A stretch of DNA of 64,000 nt from Kitasatospora humi (GCF_020907985.1 NZ_JAJJPA010000019.1:62001-126000); one strand, 5' to 3'; positions 8,363 through 18,859 are shown, numbered from the stretch's first letter. Made by a program: numbers and translations. Notes: generated from the sequence alone by a model not told the origin.

Positions 8363-9031
8363 CTAGCCGGCGGCAGGGGAGAGTCCCCGTCCGGCACTTG
8401 AGAGCTCCTGCCAGGAGGGAACTGGTTGCCCGGGATCGGCTGAGCCCCCAGAGTGGCAGTGTCCGGGGAGATCGGCCACAGGAAGGCGCGGAGGTAGCTC
8501 GGAGACGGTGTGCAACGGACGCTGTGCCCAGGACCCCGCATGCGGCTTGCGCCCGAAGCGACCCTCGCCGAAGACGTGCCAGCCGGACGGCGTCAGTGTG
8601 ATGTAGGCACCACACCGCAGACCGTGCAGGGCGGCGGCGTCCCGCAGAGCCCACATCCAGGCACCATCCTGCTCGCACCAGTCGGCCGCCCCGTCACGGC
8701 AGCGAAGCAGCACGGCGGTTCGTCGCGGAGCGGGAAGTCTGAGGTCGTGATGCGTGATCTGGCGCAGCTGGGTGAGCAGCACGTTCCGGTGCTGCCAGCC
8801 GTCCGTCACGTGTGGGCGAGCGCTGGCCGAGGCCGAGGCGACCACTCGGTGGTCGCGGTCCAGCACGGCTATCACGGTGGTCCCGGGCTGCGGCAGATGA
8901 CGCTGATGCAGCTCGGTGACCAGGTCACGCGGGGCACGCAGTAGCGGCACTCCCGCAGTGGCCCAGCTCTCCAGAGCGATGCTCCGACTCGTGGCGGAAG
9001 AAAGCTGACCGCGGTCAAGGCCGTGGATCAT
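8363..9031 (-). CDS. Conserved hypothetical protein
   Basis: 222 residues. Start ATG at 9031 is preceded on the minus strand by a strong AGGAGG (9034-9040), so the longer open frame upstream is not used. The centre contains TVIAVLDRDHRVVASASASA followed by segments rich in Trp, His and Cys. I do not recognise a named domain, and no signal peptide or membrane segment is seen. It converges with the upstream hypothetical gene. The function is unknown. Confidence 0.7.
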   Translation of the reverse strand: MIHGLDRGQLSSATSRSIALESWATAGVPLLRAPRDLVTELHQRHLPQPGTTVIAVLDRDHRVVASASASARPHVTDGWQHRNVLLTQLRQITHHDLRLPAPRRTAVLLRCRDGAADWCEQDGAWMWALRDAAALHGLRCGAYITLTPSGWHVFGEGRFGRKPHAGSWAQRPLHTVSELPPRLPVADLPGHCHSGGSADPGQPVPSWQELSSAGRGLSPAAG

Positions 9032-9993
9032 GGTCCTCCTTCCCGGCCCGCGCATCGCGCGGACCCGTGAGTACGCCAAAGGCAGGTCCTGGGGACCGAC
9101 TTCTGGGTACGCTGCAATTCTCACGGCAGATGCGTCGGGCGGCAACGATGAACTAGCAAAGGGCGCCCCAAAACCTGCGATTCGCCGGATTTATTCACCA
9201 AATGGCACAGACTTCCTCCGGGTACGTCGTCACCACCCCGCCCGCACGCGCCCGTGAACTGGCCCCCAGCCGGCCGAGAGCCGAATGGCCGCGAGCCCCT
9301 CGAACGGATCGTCCCGGGATGGCGGGAGCCATCCGCCCTCTACAGATTCCGCGGGCCCTTCAGTACCGTGACCAGCCAGATCGTTTGGCCCAAGGCTGGC
9401 GTCGCTCCCCGAGAAGTCCAGACGGGCGGCCCATCTGGCTCCGGGGCTCACCAAGTACCCGCCCTGTCCTGGCCGGCCTGGTGTCAGGTGCGGAGGGCCG
9501 GTGGTCTCCGCCGCGCTCGGCAACAGCGAGACGCGCTTGAGGGCCTCAAGGAACGGCTGCATTTCCTACTGGAGCACCGCGTCCTCGGGCTTGGTCGTCT
9601 GGTGGCGCTGGTCGGGGTGCACCACCCAGGCTCCGCACTTCGGCGTGCCTTGCTCCGGACTCACCTGGCCCCGGCGCCGGACGGGATGAGGGCCCCGTAC
9701 CCCAGGGCTGCTGGATCACTGCGTCCTGGGCTTGGCCGCTGTCCGGTGTTCGGTGGGATGGCCATCTGAGCGCCGCATGTCGGCCATGCCTTGCTCCGGG
9801 CCTACGCCCCCGGCGCTGGGTGCGTGAAGGCCTACGGCTCCTCTGGGTCAACTGGACCACGAGTTTCGGGCTCGCTGAACCAGTGGCCTCAGGCGCGTCG
9901 GGCCACCATGCCCTGGCTTACGGTGGACCCCACGGCCAATTGTGCGGCGCACGGAAGCCGACGGCCTTCGTGAGCCGTGCAGCCAAGGATGAC
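9032..9993. other. Long gene-poor gap with degenerate repeats
   Basis: Nearly 1 kb without a convincing gene. Open frames exist on both strands but lack ribosome-binding sites, recognisable motifs and normal codon bias. Less GC-rich DNA at 9110-9210 probably holds the promoter of the minus-strand gene. The right half contains diverged 141-bp repeats. It may be the remains of a decayed gene. Confidence 0.55.
9566..9930. repeat. Diverged direct repeats of about 141 bp
   Basis: Three units begin near 9566 (CTACTGGAGCACC), 9708 (CTGCTGGATCACT) and 9849 (CAACTGGACCACG). The segment CCTTGCTCCGG recurs at 9648 and 9789. The third unit is shorter by about 19 bp. No single frame stays open through all units. 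Confidence 0.5.
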
Positions 9994-12243
9994 TCAGGCC
10001 TGCACTGCCAAGGCCAGCGGCAGTACCACCTGGGCACCGGCTTGGCGGAGCAGCCGGGCAGCGACCGTGACCGTCCAGCCGCTGTCAACCAAGTCATCCA
10101 CGAGCAGCACCGGACCCTGGAGTTCGGTCAGCGCAGCGGCCAGTCCCGTCGGCACCACCAACGCTCCGGAGAGCGATTTCAGTCGCTGGGCGCTGTTGCT
10201 GCGCGCACCCGTCGGTCGCTCGCCATGCCGGTACTCAACCCGACCCAGCATTGGTAGCCGCCCGATCTCGGCGATCCGACCGGCGAGCGATGCGACCAGC
10301 TGCGGACGGGCGGCGGAGGCCATCGCCACCACCCCGACCGGCCGGGCGGTATCAGGTTCGCCACTCGCCCAACCGCCAGGGCCACGGGCCCAGTCGGCCA
10401 GCACCGTGACCAAGGCGTCCAGGACGTCGGTGGGCACCGGCGCGTCCGGTGCGTTCTCGGCCAGGATGGTCCGAAGCCGACCGCCCCAGCCGATGTCGGA
10501 CAGACGGCCCAAGGCGCGTCCGGTCTGGGCCTGCTCATCGGCAGGGATCTTCCCCTTGAGTGCGACCCCGAGGGTGTCCATCCCGGTCGGCCAGAGTCGG
10601 CGCGGCTCAAAGCTGACTCCCGGGCGTCCCAGCGCCGCCCGGGCGGCTTCCAACGCCTCGGTGGAGACAACCGCGCTGTGCCGTGCTCCGGAGCAGACAT
10701 CACACCGCCCGCACGGCGCGGCCAGGTCGTCGTCCAGCTGCCGGCGCAGGAACTCCATCCGGCACAGCTGGCCGGTCGCGTATTCGCGCATCGCCTGTTG
10801 TTCGTCGGCCCGGGCCCGGGCGACCTTGGCGTACCGAGGGCCGTCATAGACCCAGGGCTCTCCGGTCGCCAGCCAGCCGCCGCGCACCCGGCGCACCGCA
10901 CCGTCCACGTCGAGGACCTTGAGCATGGTCTCAAGGCGAGCCCGGCGAATGTCCACGTGGGTTTCCAACGCGGCCGTCGACAACGGCCGATCAGCCTGAG
11001 TCAGAGCCTCGAGCGTCCGGCGGACCTGCTCCTCTGGTGGGAAGCCGAGGGAAGCGAAGTAGCGCCAGATCGCCTCATCCTCTCGGCCGGGCAGCAGCAG
11101 TACCTCTGCTCGATCGACGCCGCGGCCGGCTCGGCCTACCTGCTGGTAGTAGGCGATAGGGGAGCCGGGGGATCCTAGGTGGACCACGAAGCCGAGATCG
11201 GGCTTGTCGAAACCCATACCGAGAGCGGAGGTTGCCACCAGCGCCTTGACCCGGTTGGCCAGCAGGTCGGCCTCTGCGGTGCGGCGCTCGGCATCCTCGG
11301 TGCGGCCGGAGTAGGAGGCTACGGAATAACCACGGCTCTGCAAGAACTCGCTCACCTCCTCCGCAGCGGCCACCGTGAGGGTGTAGATGATCCCCGAACC
11401 CGGCAGCTCGTCGAGGTGGTCAGCGAGCCAGGCCAGTCGGTGCGCCGGGTCGGGCAGCGGGAGAACCGCCAGGGTCAGGCTCTCCCGGTCCAGCGGGCCG
11501 CGAAGCACCAGGGCCCGGCCGTCGGCGCCCGCAGTACCCAGCTGCTCGGCGACGTCATCGGTGACCCGCGCGTTGGCGGTGGCGGTGGTTGCCAGCACGG
11601 GGACACCGGGGGAGAGCTCGGCGAGCATGGTGCGCAGTCGACGATAGTCGGGCCGGAAGTCGTGACCCCAGTCGGAGATGCAGTGAGCTTCGTCGACCAC
11701 CAGCAGGCCGGTGGAGGCGGCCAGCTTGGGCAGCACGTGGTCGCGGAAGTCAGGGTTGTTCAGGCGCTCTGGGCTGACCAGCAGGATGTCCACCGTGCCG
11801 GCAGACACCTCGGCCTGGATCGTCTCCCACTCCTCGGGGTTGGCCGAGTTGATGGTGCGTGCGTGGATCCCTGCTCGAGCGGCCGACTCAACCTGATTGC
11901 GCATCAGGGCCAGCAGCGGGGACACGATCACCGTCGGACCGGAGCCCCGGGCACGCAGGAGGGCGGTGGAGATGAAGTAGACGGCGGACTTGCCCCAGCC
12001 CGTCCGCTGCACCACCAGTGCACGGCGGCGGTCGACCACCAGTGCTTCAATGGCCAGCCACTGGTCGTCCCGCAGCCGGGCGCTCGGACCGGCGAGCTCG
12101 CGCAGCACCGCCTCGGCGCGTTCCCGGACGGCCGTGCGGTCGACCGTTCCGGCAGCGGAGGTGCCTGCGGCGTCGGCAGGGGCACCCGGGCTGGTCGCCA
12201 GTCCGCCGGAGTGCGGGGCTGGGGTGGGGATCGGCTGGTTCAT
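9994..12243 (-). CDS. recQ: RecQ-family DNA helicase with C-terminal phosphoribosyltransferase-like domain
   Basis: 749 residues. Walker A TGWGKS (81-86) and the DEAH box (184-187) mark an SF2 helicase of the RecQ type; the second RecA lobe carries QVGRAGRG. A zinc-binding segment with CGRCDVC follows near 560. The last 150 residues resemble a type I phosphoribosyltransferase, with the PRPP loop LLVDDLVDSGWT at about 713-724. This fusion occurs in other actinobacterial RecQ-like proteins. It probably unwinds DNA in repair; the role of the extra domain is unknown. Start ATG 12243 is chosen from protein layout, as no strong ribosome-binding site is visible. Confidence 0.85.
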   Translation of the reverse strand: MNQPIPTPAPHSGGLATSPGAPADAAGTSAAGTVDRTAVRERAEAVLRELAGPSARLRDDQWLAIEALVVDRRRALVVQRTGWGKSAVYFISTALLRARGSGPTVIVSPLLALMRNQVESAARAGIHARTINSANPEEWETIQAEVSAGTVDILLVSPERLNNPDFRDHVLPKLAASTGLLVVDEAHCISDWGHDFRPDYRRLRTMLAELSPGVPVLATTATANARVTDDVAEQLGTAGADGRALVLRGPLDRESLTLAVLPLPDPAHRLAWLADHLDELPGSGIIYTLTVAAAEEVSEFLQSRGYSVASYSGRTEDAERRTAEADLLANRVKALVATSALGMGFDKPDLGFVVHLGSPGSPIAYYQQVGRAGRGVDRAEVLLLPGREDEAIWRYFASLGFPPEEQVRRTLEALTQADRPLSTAALETHVDIRRARLETMLKVLDVDGAVRRVRGGWLATGEPWVYDGPRYAKVARARADEQQAMREYATGQLCRMEFLRRQLDDDLAAPCGRCDVCSGARHSAVVSTEALEAARAALGRPGVSFEPRRLWPTGMDTLGVALKGKIPADEQAQTGRALGRLSDIGWGGRLRTILAENAPDAPVPTDVLDALVTVLADWARGPGGWASGEPDTARPVGVVAMASAARPQLVASLAGRIAEIGRLPMLGRVEYRHGERPTGARSNSAQRLKSLSGALVVPTGLAAALTELQGPVLLVDDLVDSGWTVTVAARLLRQAGAQVVLPLALAVQA

Positions 12244-12446
12244 GGCATCTATGTAACCCCGCACGGCCGACAACCGGCGAATGGGGTTTCGAGCTTGTGG
12301 ATAACACCTTGGTCGGGAGGAGTATGTCACCCGTTCGGCGGCGCTTTGCTGACGCTGCTCTGCCGGAGTTGTCCACAGGTCGGGGGTTATCCACAGTTTC
12401 CGCAGCATTTCGCCGCTTCGGGTCGGAACGGTCGCACTCTGCCCTC

Positions 12447-14150
12447 ATGACGCACGACGACTCCACCGCCCCCGCCAGCCGGCTCGCCGGATTCCAGCTG
12501 CTGCAGATGCGCGGCCCGGCCGACATGGCCGCGATGCTCCCCTACTTGCTCGGTTTCTATCCGGACGACAGCCTGGTCGCCGTCGGCCTGCACGGCCCGC
12601 AGTTGCAGCAGGGAGGTGCCATTCGACTCGACATCCCTGAGGAGCCGCAGCTCTGGTCCGCGGTCGCCACCGACTTCGCCCGGCTGCTGGTCGAGCTCTC
12701 GGAACAGCGCGACCGCCGCCCGGAGGCGGTGCTGCTCTACCTCTGCCGTGATCCCGAGCCCGACAGCCCTGCGGTCGTGTCCTCGCTGCGTCCGTTGGCC
12801 GACCACCTGCTGCGCGCCTTCCGCGAGCTCGACATCCCGGTCAAGGAGTCGCTGTGCATCTCCGGCGGCCGCTGGTGGTCCTTCCTCTGCGCCGACCCGG
12901 CCTGCTGCCCGTCCGGTGGTACGCCGGTCTACAGCAGCCAGGAGCCCCGAGCCGTGGTTGCCGCCGCCACCTATGCCGGCCTCGCCCCGCGCGGCAGTCG
13001 CCGGGCCATCGCGGCCGGGCTGGCGCCGATCGGGCCGCCGGAGGCCGAGGCGCAGCGCGCTGCCCTGGCCCACCAGACGGCCCTGGCGTGCGAGCGACTG
13101 ATGGTGGAGCCCTTCGGGGCCGCGCGAACGGTCGCCGCCACCGCGGAGCTGCTCGAGCAGGCCATGGCCGAATGCAGATCCGGCAGTCCCCAGCTCGATC
13201 CGGAGCGCAGCGCCCGGCTGATCGTCGGCCTGCTGGACAAGGTCACCCGGGATCGCGCCGCTGAGTACGCGGAGCCGGAGGAACTGGCCGCTGCCCAGCG
13301 ACTCTGGCGGTACCTGGCCCGACGCTGCGTCGCCCCCTACTCCGAGTACGCCAAGGTGCCGCTCACCCTGTTGGCGTGGACCTCCTGGCTGGCCCGGGAC
13401 ACCGCGACGGCCCGTGTGGCCCTGGGTATGGCGCTGGAGCTGGACTCGGACTACACGCTCGCGGTCCTGCTCTACGAATCGCTGAACACCGGCCTGGCTC
13501 CGGAGGGCCTGCTCGGTATCGTCCGCGGAGAGCGTGCCCGCCGAGCCGCCGAGGCGAGCGCCGGTAAGACGTGCGGTGCCGCCTCAGATCCGCTCACTGG
13601 CAGTCACGTTGATCCGCCGGATGAGTCTCCTGAAGGTCGGCGATCCGATGGAGCTGAAGGCTCTCCCGGCCGACGAGACTCGCCGGGGGACGACAGTGAT
13701 GTCTCGGAGGCCGGGGGTCGGCCAGGGCACGCAGGCGCCCCTGGCGGCAGGGGATCCGCGACCTCGGGTGCGACCCCGATGCCTGAAGCAAGTCACCAGT
13801 CGTCCGATGCTTCGAGGCAGTTCGGCAGTCAGGACTCCTCCGGGTCAGGTCCCTCGTTGTCGAGCCCGGCCGCTGGCGCTAAGCCGGGTGAGGCGGGCAC
13901 CGGCCATGGCGGTTCGACGCAGTCGATGACGCCTCCGGCGAGGATGCCCAGGCAGCGGATGGGCGCTGAACTGCCGCCGTCGGCGGCGGACTCCTCGCAG
14001 TTGGGCGACGGACCGTCCCCAGCAGCCCGCCAGGCTGGACCGTCCTGCGCAGCCGGCCACCTCCGGCGTCTCAGGTGTCGCACGGCTCGCCGCAGGCCAG
14101 GGTGTTGCGGTGGCAGTCGAAGGTGGAACGAAGGGGGTGAACGGGCATGA
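12447..14150 (+). CDS. DUF4192 family protein with long disordered tail
   Basis: 567 residues. The first 370 residues match the actinobacterial DUF4192 family, with openings such as MLPYLLGFYPDDSLVAVGL, a Cys pair in CADPACCPSGG and a helical C-half. Residues from about 375 on are low-complexity Ser/Gly/Pro with poorer third-position GC, suggesting weak constraint. The ATG lies 204 nt from the divergent recQ start. The stop overlaps an ATG (ATGA), but I doubt that the following frame is a gene. The function is unknown. Confidence 0.75.
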   Translation: MTHDDSTAPASRLAGFQLLQMRGPADMAAMLPYLLGFYPDDSLVAVGLHGPQLQQGGAIRLDIPEEPQLWSAVATDFARLLVELSEQRDRRPEAVLLYLCRDPEPDSPAVVSSLRPLADHLLRAFRELDIPVKESLCISGGRWWSFLCADPACCPSGGTPVYSSQEPRAVVAAATYAGLAPRGSRRAIAAGLAPIGPPEAEAQRAALAHQTALACERLMVEPFGAARTVAATAELLEQAMAECRSGSPQLDPERSARLIVGLLDKVTRDRAAEYAEPEELAAAQRLWRYLARRCVAPYSEYAKVPLTLLAWTSWLARDTATARVALGMALELDSDYTLAVLLYESLNTGLAPEGLLGIVRGERARRAAEASAGKTCGAASDPLTGSHVDPPDESPEGRRSDGAEGSPGRRDSPGDDSDVSEAGGRPGHAGAPGGRGSATSGATPMPEASHQSSDASRQFGSQDSSGSGPSLSSPAAGAKPGEAGTGHGGSTQSMTPPARMPRQRMGAELPPSAADSSQLGDGPSPAARQAGPSCAAGHLRRLRCRTARRRPGCCGGSRRWNEGGERA

Positions 14151-14770
14151 CTGAGCAGCAGGCCAGAGCGATCTCCGCCGAGTCACCGCACGCGGATGCC
14201 CCCTCGGTGCCCAACTCCCCCTCGACGGCCGACCTCGGCGGCGCACCCGCCATCCAACCCGTTGCCACAGGGTCCGTTGCCACACGGTCTGTTGCTGCCG
14301 GGGCCGCTACCGCAGCCCTGCGCCGTGGGGTGGGTGACATCATGGCCGGTTTCCCTGCCCTCGAGGCTGCCTCGCACCAGGCCTACCCCAGCACGCGGCT
14401 CAGAGCTCGCGCCAGGATGGTCGCGAGCCCCAGTCGCCCGCCCCAGCCGCCGCCGGACGTGACATCGCCTGTCTGTTCGCCTGCCTCGGCCGCGGTCCGG
14501 GTGGCCGACGCCGCCCGTACGACCCAGGCAGTACGGGCGGCCCGCGCGATCTGTGGGTCCCACGAACACCGGGCGCTCCACCGTGCCGCTCGGGCCCACC
14601 GTGTCCGTCGGCCCCATCGGCCGCTGTGGGCGACCCCACCCCGGCCCGGACGCACGGTCGTCCGACGCCGACGGTGGCTCGCAGCGCGCGGCCGGGCCCG
14701 AAGTTTGCAGCGACCGCCGCAGCTCGGCCGTATTGGCCGAGTGCCGCAGCCGCTGTCGTCGAGCGGACTG
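14151..14770. other. Gap with a doubtful open frame
   Basis: An ATG at 14147 overlaps the DUF4192 stop and opens a frame of 355 codons, but it runs 440 nt antisense into the hydrolase gene. Its first about 120 codons have moderately coding-like composition; the rest is Arg-rich and looks like shadow translation. It could be a decayed gene or read-out DNA. Nothing else was recognised. Confidence 0.4.
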
Positions 14771-16084
14771 CTAGGCCTCGCCGTGCACCATGCGGATCAA
14801 CCGGTCGAGCACCTGCCCGCCGCTGACCCGCAGGCCGTCGTGCTCCCACTGGTTGGTCACCCACGCACGCAGACCACGCACCGCGTCGGCAGTCGCCAGC
14901 GAGTCGGCGGTGTCCACGTACATGTCGTCGTGGTAAACGGCCGCCACTACCGGCACTTGATTGGCAGCCAGCGCCTCGGGCGAGTAGAGATCGGGCCAGT
15001 CCGTGCGCTCGGCCAGCAGCTGCGCCGCCTCGCTAAGTGGGCGAAGCGCCGGATCAGTCTCGAACATCCACGGGTAGATCATTTCGCCGGTGAAACGCAC
15101 AGGGGTGCCGTCGGCCAGCGCCCGGATCGCGTCGAACTCGGGGAACTCCGCGCGCACCCGGTGGGCTGCCCAGGCCGTCGGTCCGGCGTCGACCGAGCGC
15201 TGGCCGTAGATTGACTCGTGGAGTACGGCGTACAGCGGGCCGCCGGCGAACGACAGCTGCGATTGCACCCCGGCCAGGAAGGTGTCGGAGAGCTCCAGTC
15301 CGGCGCTGCCGCGAACCCAGGCGTCCTCCACGAGGTAGTGCAGCGTGTCGGAACCATTGCCGGAGCCGAGCAGTTGACCGAGCGCCTGGAAGGCGGGCAC
15401 GGTCAGGGCGCCTCCGTCGGGCAGCCGCGCCGGTGCGTCGGCCAGGTGCTCGACGATCCGCCGCACCGCCTCGATGTCCTGGGGGTAGCGGGCGTAGTGC
15501 GTGGCGTTCTTCCTGGCCACTCGCGGGTAGGCGGCTCGGTACACATCGGCGGCGCTGCTGCGCAGACCGGCGAGGCCACCGGTCACCATCGCCTCACGAA
15601 CGCCTTCCGGCGCCAGCGACAGGTAGGTCAGCGTGCAGAAGCCACCGTAGCTCTGGCCGAGCAAGGTCCATTGACCATGATCGCCAAGGAGCTGGCGCCG
15701 GATCAGCTCGGCATCCCGGACGATGGAGTCGGCGCGGAAGAAGGACAGGTACTCGGCCTGCTCGGCCGCACCGCCGCGCAGCGGCAAGGTCTGCCGGGTT
15801 GCCGGGGTCGAGCGTCCGGTGCCGCGCTGGTCCAACAGCAGGACGCGGTAGTCGTCGAGGGCCCGGTCCAGCCAGCTGTCACGCCCGAGAGGCCGACCGG
15901 CCCGGCCCCCGGGCCCGCCCTGCAGGAAGAGCAGCCAGGGCAGCTCTGCCCGTTCCTTGCCCGCCGCAACGACTTCACGGGCGTAGACCTCGATCTGCTC
16001 TCCGTGAGGTTCTGCGTGGTCCAGCGGCACCTGGAAGAGATGGTCTGTCAGGACGACGCCTGGCTGTCGGATCACGACGGACAT
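14771..16084 (-). CDS. Alpha/beta hydrolase, prolyl aminopeptidase-like (S33)
   Basis: 437 residues, cytosolic. The oxyanion segment LQGGPGG (about 54-60), DQRGTGRS (85-92) and the nucleophile elbow GQSYGG with Ser145 are the hallmark of peptidase family S33, which releases N-terminal residues, classically proline. ATG 16084 has AAGGAG about 6 nt upstream. It is divergent from the debranching-like gene. Exact substrate specificity cannot be read from the sequence; a general esterase or peptidase role is possible. Confidence 0.85.
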   Translation of the reverse strand: MSVVIRQPGVVLTDHLFQVPLDHAEPHGEQIEVYAREVVAAGKERAELPWLLFLQGGPGGRAGRPLGRDSWLDRALDDYRVLLLDQRGTGRSTPATRQTLPLRGGAAEQAEYLSFFRADSIVRDAELIRRQLLGDHGQWTLLGQSYGGFCTLTYLSLAPEGVREAMVTGGLAGLRSSAADVYRAAYPRVARKNATHYARYPQDIEAVRRIVEHLADAPARLPDGGALTVPAFQALGQLLGSGNGSDTLHYLVEDAWVRGSAGLELSDTFLAGVQSQLSFAGGPLYAVLHESIYGQRSVDAGPTAWAAHRVRAEFPEFDAIRALADGTPVRFTGEMIYPWMFETDPALRPLSEAAQLLAERTDWPDLYSPEALAANQVPVVAAVYHDDMYVDTADSLATADAVRGLRAWVTNQWEHDGLRVSGGQVLDRLIRMVHGEA

Positions 16085-16579
16085 GAGACTCCTTCATCTG
16101 TGCGAGGCGCGGCTGGGGTGCGCGCTGGTCCACCTGTGCCGGAGCCGGACGGCCCGCACCTGGCAGCGGGTGGCGGCCGGCGCGGGCCTGGGCACTTCCC
16201 GATGCGGTCGGTACCACCTCGGCACCGTATCCTGGCGCCCGCCGGGCAGCAGCGGCGCCGTCCGTCCAAGTCGGTCTGCGGCTGCGGTGGTGCTCGGTGC
16301 GGAGCCGGCCGGGACCAGTCCTACCGGCAGGCGAACCGCCAACCAGCTGGGCGTGACCTGCGGCCCGTGCGCCGCGTTCACATTGAGGGGCGCCATCGGG
16401 TTCGAGACCCATGGTGGTCGCGCCTCTGCGGGAAAGCCGTGCCCGGGGAGCCGGAGCCGGACTACTGTGCTCCCGGCCCGCCGCTGGGAGGTGCGCGGCC
16501 CGCTCCGCGTACGACCGATACCAGCCCGGACAGGCGGGACCCGTGGGCCCGCGCTGCCCACCGACAGGAGGAGTGCCCG
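16085..16579. other. Divergent intergenic region
   Basis: Lies between the minus-strand hydrolase and the plus-strand debranching-like gene and must contain both promoters. I see no repeat, clear operator or small gene in it. Confidence 0.5.
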
Positions 16580-18703
16580 GTGACGGCCCCCAGGCCAGCA
16601 CAGACCGCGAACCCGGCCGAGACGGTTGCCGGTGCGCCCGCGGTCGCGTCGCCCCGGTCCGAGTCGTCCCCGGTCGGCACCGGCCGCCCCGGACCTCCGG
16701 CCCGTCGGCTGCCCACTTCGGCCCACGCCGATGTGCTGTGCGTCAGTGCACCGGCGATGATCACCTCCGGAGTCGACGGGCAGCTGCGCGGTGACGGGCT
16801 GCACGGCTTCTACCGCTCCGGGATCCGCCAGTTGAACCGGATGGAGGTCCGGCTCGGCGGCCTCGAGCCGCTGCCGCTGCTGGGGGAGCTCATCACGGCG
16901 TCCCAGGCCCGATTCCTCGGTGCGATCCGACTGCCCGGCGAGCTCGATCCTGACCCGGCGCTGACCGTGGAGCGCTCGCGGCACGCGGATGGCATCGAGA
17001 GCATCACCGTGCGCAACGCCGGTAGCCGCCCGGCGCGGCTCCCACTGGAAATCGCGCTCGGCACCGATCTCGGCAATCTCGCCGAAATCGGCGCAGGTGC
17101 GCGCCTGCCCGACATCTCGGCACAGGTACAGTCCGCGGGTCTGCGGTGGATCGGCCGGGGGCACAGCGCCACGGTGATAGCCCGGCCCTCGCCGCATGCC
17201 GTGCTCGCTGGTGCCGGCGTGCTGCGCTGGGACTTGGAGGTGCAGCCCGGAGCCCGGTGGTCGGTCGAGCTGCGAGTGGAGTTGGAGCCGCAGGCACCTG
17301 CCCAGGTGCGCCCGCCGATCGGCCGTGGCGCCGGAGTCCCGGCGCCCTGGACCGACCTGGAGGTCCGCTGCGACGACCCGCGGGTCGAGTTGCAGGTGAG
17401 TCGCTCGCTGGACGCGCTGAGCAGTCTCCTGCTGGCCGACGCTGACCGACCGGGTGACCTCTACGCGGCCTCAGGGGCGCCGTGGCGGTTCGGCCTGGCC
17501 GCGGCCGACGCACTCTGGGCCGCCAGGCTCACCCTGCCCCTCGGTACCAGGCTGGCCGGTGGGACACTGCGCGCCCTGGCGCGCCGTCAGCAGCCGGCCG
17601 GTAGCCGGGGTGAGGGGATCATCCCCGGACCTCTGCGACATGCGGGGCCCGAGCTGCCGCCGTCCTGCACGGCCACCGAAGCGACTCTGCTCTTCGTCAC
17701 GGTGCTCGCGGAGGCCTGGCGGTGGGGGCTGCCCGGCTCGGAGGTGACGGAGCTGCTGCCGGTGGTCGAGCGGGCGCTGGGGGCGCTGCGGACCACGGCC
17801 GAGGCCGGCCTGGTGGACGGCTTCGTGGCGGACTTGAGCCGCCTGGGCGACGACCGAGCCACCGCACCGCCCGCCGCTCGCTGCGAGGTGCAGGCGCAGG
17901 CTCACCGCGCCGCACTGCACGGCGCGGAGCTGCTGGACGCCTTCGGGCGGCCCGGTGCCGACTACTGGCGCGAGTGGGCGCAGGGGCTGCGGGAGCGCTT
18001 CCACGAGCAGTTCTGGGTGGACGATCTCTCCGGCGGTCGGCCCGCAGCGGCGCTGATGGCCGACGGGCGCCTGGTGAACGCCGTCACCGGTTCCTCGGTG
18101 CACCTGCTGGACCTCGGGCTCGGTGCGACGGGCGATGCCCTGCCGGGTCTTCTCGACCGCGAGCAGACCCGGCTGCTCGCCCACCGCTTGGTGACGCCCG
18201 ACCTCGACTGCGGCTGGGGTCTGCGGACGTTGGGGGCGAAGTCGCCCCGGTTCAACCCGCTCGGTCATCGCAGCGGCGCCGTGCGGGTGCTGGAGACGGC
18301 GCTCGCGATCTCCGGGCTGGCCGAGGCGGGATTCGAGCGCGAGGCCGGGACCCTGCTGGACGGTCTGCTAGGGGCCGGAGCCCACTTCGACGGCCGACTG
18401 CCGGAGATGTACGCGGGGGAGCAGCGACTGCCCAACTGCCCGCCGGCACCGCATCCGGCAGCCTGCCGGCCGGCCGCCGGCGCCGCTGCCGGCGCCGCAC
18501 ACGCGATCTTCTCCCTGGCTGGTGTCCGCCCGGACGTGCCCGCCGGCCGGGTTCTGGTCCGGCCTGCGAGTACGGCCCCGCTGGGGGAGCTGGGGCTGGC
18601 GGGTCTGCGCGTGGCGGGAGAGCCGTTCTCGGTGCGGGTCAGTCGGATCGGCGTGGCCGTGGTTGAGGAGGCGTCTCCGCAGTTGCAGCTCGGCAAGGGG
18701 TGA
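16580..18703 (+). CDS. Glycogen debranching-like protein (amylo-alpha-1,6-glucosidase family)
   Basis: 707 residues. GTG 16580 follows AGGAGG at 16566-16571. After an about 45-residue disordered start comes the beta-rich GDE N-terminal domain (about 50-260: [34 protein letters not shown]). A (alpha/alpha)6 glucosidase-like domain follows (about 290-640: [44 protein letters not shown]). Such proteins are annotated as glycogen debranching enzymes, but the family also includes glycosidases of other specificity. No other glycogen gene is adjacent. Cytosolic, as no signal peptide is seen. Confidence 0.8.
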   Translation: MTAPRPAQTANPAETVAGAPAVASPRSESSPVGTGRPGPPARRLPTSAHADVLCVSAPAMITSGVDGQLRGDGLHGFYRSGIRQLNRMEVRLGGLEPLPLLGELITASQARFLGAIRLPGELDPDPALTVERSRHADGIESITVRNAGSRPARLPLEIALGTDLGNLAEIGAGARLPDISAQVQSAGLRWIGRGHSATVIARPSPHAVLAGAGVLRWDLEVQPGARWSVELRVELEPQAPAQVRPPIGRGAGVPAPWTDLEVRCDDPRVELQVSRSLDALSSLLLADADRPGDLYAASGAPWRFGLAAADALWAARLTLPLGTRLAGGTLRALARRQQPAGSRGEGIIPGPLRHAGPELPPSCTATEATLLFVTVLAEAWRWGLPGSEVTELLPVVERALGALRTTAEAGLVDGFVADLSRLGDDRATAPPAARCEVQAQAHRAALHGAELLDAFGRPGADYWREWAQGLRERFHEQFWVDDLSGGRPAAALMADGRLVNAVTGSSVHLLDLGLGATGDALPGLLDREQTRLLAHRLVTPDLDCGWGLRTLGAKSPRFNPLGHRSGAVRVLETALAISGLAEAGFEREAGTLLDGLLGAGAHFDGRLPEMYAGEQRLPNCPPAPHPAACRPAAGAAAGAAHAIFSLAGVRPDVPAGRVLVRPASTAPLGELGLAGLRVAGEPFSVRVSRIGVAVVEEASPQLQLGKG

Positions 18704-18838
18704 CGGGAAGTCAGCCCGTCCCAGACAGGCTCAGCCCCCGCGTCAAGCCGCTCGTCAGCCTCCATTGGCCCTCGGGTGCCGTGTGCACTGTGCAGCTCGC
18801 CCATCACGTAGTGGTACTGCTTTTGGCCGACCTCGTGT

Positions 18839-18859
18839 TTATCGTCAAAGAGACGACTA
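18839..18859. promoter_or_regulatory. Operator-like dyad in Nudix gene promoter
   Basis: TTATCGTC (18839-18846) and GACGACTA (18852-18859) form a near-perfect inverted repeat with a 5-nt centre AAAGA. It sits between the expected -35 region and the -10 hexamer of the gene it precedes, a position suited to repression, possibly autoregulation. Confidence 0.55.

Noticed and set aside
9254-9769. Open frame of 171 codons in the gap before recQ
   Set aside because: No ribosome-binding site, no recognisable domain, poor codon bias, and it ends within a degenerate repeat whose other copies do not keep the frame.
14147-15214. Plus-strand frame coupled to the DUF4192 gene
   Set aside because: Its second half is antisense to a well-supported alpha/beta hydrolase and is Arg-rich shadow translation. 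Reported only as a doubtful stretch.
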